Origin: Flavobacteriaceae bacterium
Lineage (GTDB): Bacteria > Bacteroidota > Bacteroidia > Flavobacteriales > Flavobacteriaceae
Assembly (NCBI GenBank): GCA_018669795.1
Contig: JABHSQ010000005.1
Coordinates: 310,001-374,000, forward strand
DNA length: 64,000 bases
Direction: 5' to 3'
Every line of letters starts with the position of its first letter. Within the stretch, counting starts at the first letter, position 1. Made by a program: the position numbers and the translations under genes. The notes under the pieces are model-generated. The model saw only the letters and a list, made by a program, of their open reading frames with translations, had not been told where the DNA came from and made no database searches. Below are positions 63,936-64,000 of this stretch, in pieces.

Positions 63936-64000
63936 TTATCCTTTATATCCAAATAGTTTTTTTTGTTTGATAATTTCAGATACTCCTGCGGGTAAAAGTT
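63936..64000 (-). CDS. 3' end of an unidentified minus-strand gene
   Basis: Read from the window edge on the minus strand, an open frame encodes LLPAGVSEIIKQKKLFGYKG and ends at TAA 63938-63936, four bases from the bcp stop. The end composition is protein-like, but 20 residues are too few to name a family. Confidence 0.45.
   Translation of the reverse strand, partial: LLPAGVSEIIKQKKLFGYKG

Overview
The window is a low-GC chromosome segment from a member of the Bacteroidota, most likely a Flavobacteriaceae. The evidence is the TAnnTTTG-type promoter boxes, the lineage-typical protein families (DUF4290, DUF4834, DUF2911, YfhO, DUF5117-type metalloproteases), a flexirubin/aryl-polyene pigment locus, and a gene pair that fits sulfonolipid (capnine) synthesis.

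Layout. (1) 1-1983: the 3' end of homoserine kinase and threonine synthase, the end of a thr operon. (2) About 2471-28544: a 26-kb aryl-polyene (flexirubin-type) locus. A tyrosine ammonia-lyase makes 4-coumarate and a PaaK-like adenylating enzyme could activate it. Two ACPs, three complete ketosynthases, one chain-length-factor-like ketosynthase, one half-size ketosynthase, a ketoreductase and hotdog dehydratases would extend the polyene. A halogenase-like flavoenzyme could modify the aryl ring. Two acyltransferases, an MMPL-PlsC fusion exporter, a LolA-like carrier, a lipoprotein, a GT2-DUF2062 fusion, a CE4 deacetylase, a C45 Ntn-hydrolase and two CrtI-like oxidoreductases would handle membrane assembly, export and tailoring. 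The locus shows decay: a 60-codon N-terminal stub of the dialkylresorcinol condensing enzyme DarA, no DarB, a dehydratase frameshifted in an A9 tract, an internally deleted outer-membrane barrel gene and a WG-repeat remnant. The likely product is therefore an aryl polyene without the dialkylresorcinol ester, unless darA/darB lie elsewhere.

(3) 28545-29812: a junction with gene relics, a perfect 10-bp stem-loop and a minus-strand tRNA-Met with its own terminator. (4) About 30049-41393: housekeeping genes (START-like protein, class IV aminotransferase, YqgE, HU, Fmt, RecQ, AAA ATPase, DUF493, DUF4290, MurA, DUF2911, RF2). MurA has Asp at the fosfomycin-target Cys position. prfB uses the classical +1 programmed frameshift, so the ORF track shows it truncated. 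(5) About 41676-57337: a secreted zinc metalloprotease, threonine aldolase, an S9 oligopeptidase, and a cysteine-synthase-like plus AOS-family pair that I read as cysteate synthase and cysteate acyltransferase. A cupin lipoprotein, a GNAT-type protein and an outer-membrane protein with a Lys-rich tail lie convergent to this pair, followed by DUF4834, YfhO and a glycosyltransferase. (6) 57396-64000: a Tyr/Asn-rich secreted protein, UvrA, an ECF sigma factor followed by a 50-aa protein missed by the ORF track, an endonuclease III without any cysteine (no 4Fe-4S cluster), Bcp peroxiredoxin, and the 3' end of an unidentified minus-strand gene.

All calls come from reading the sequence and remembered family motifs. 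No database search was run.
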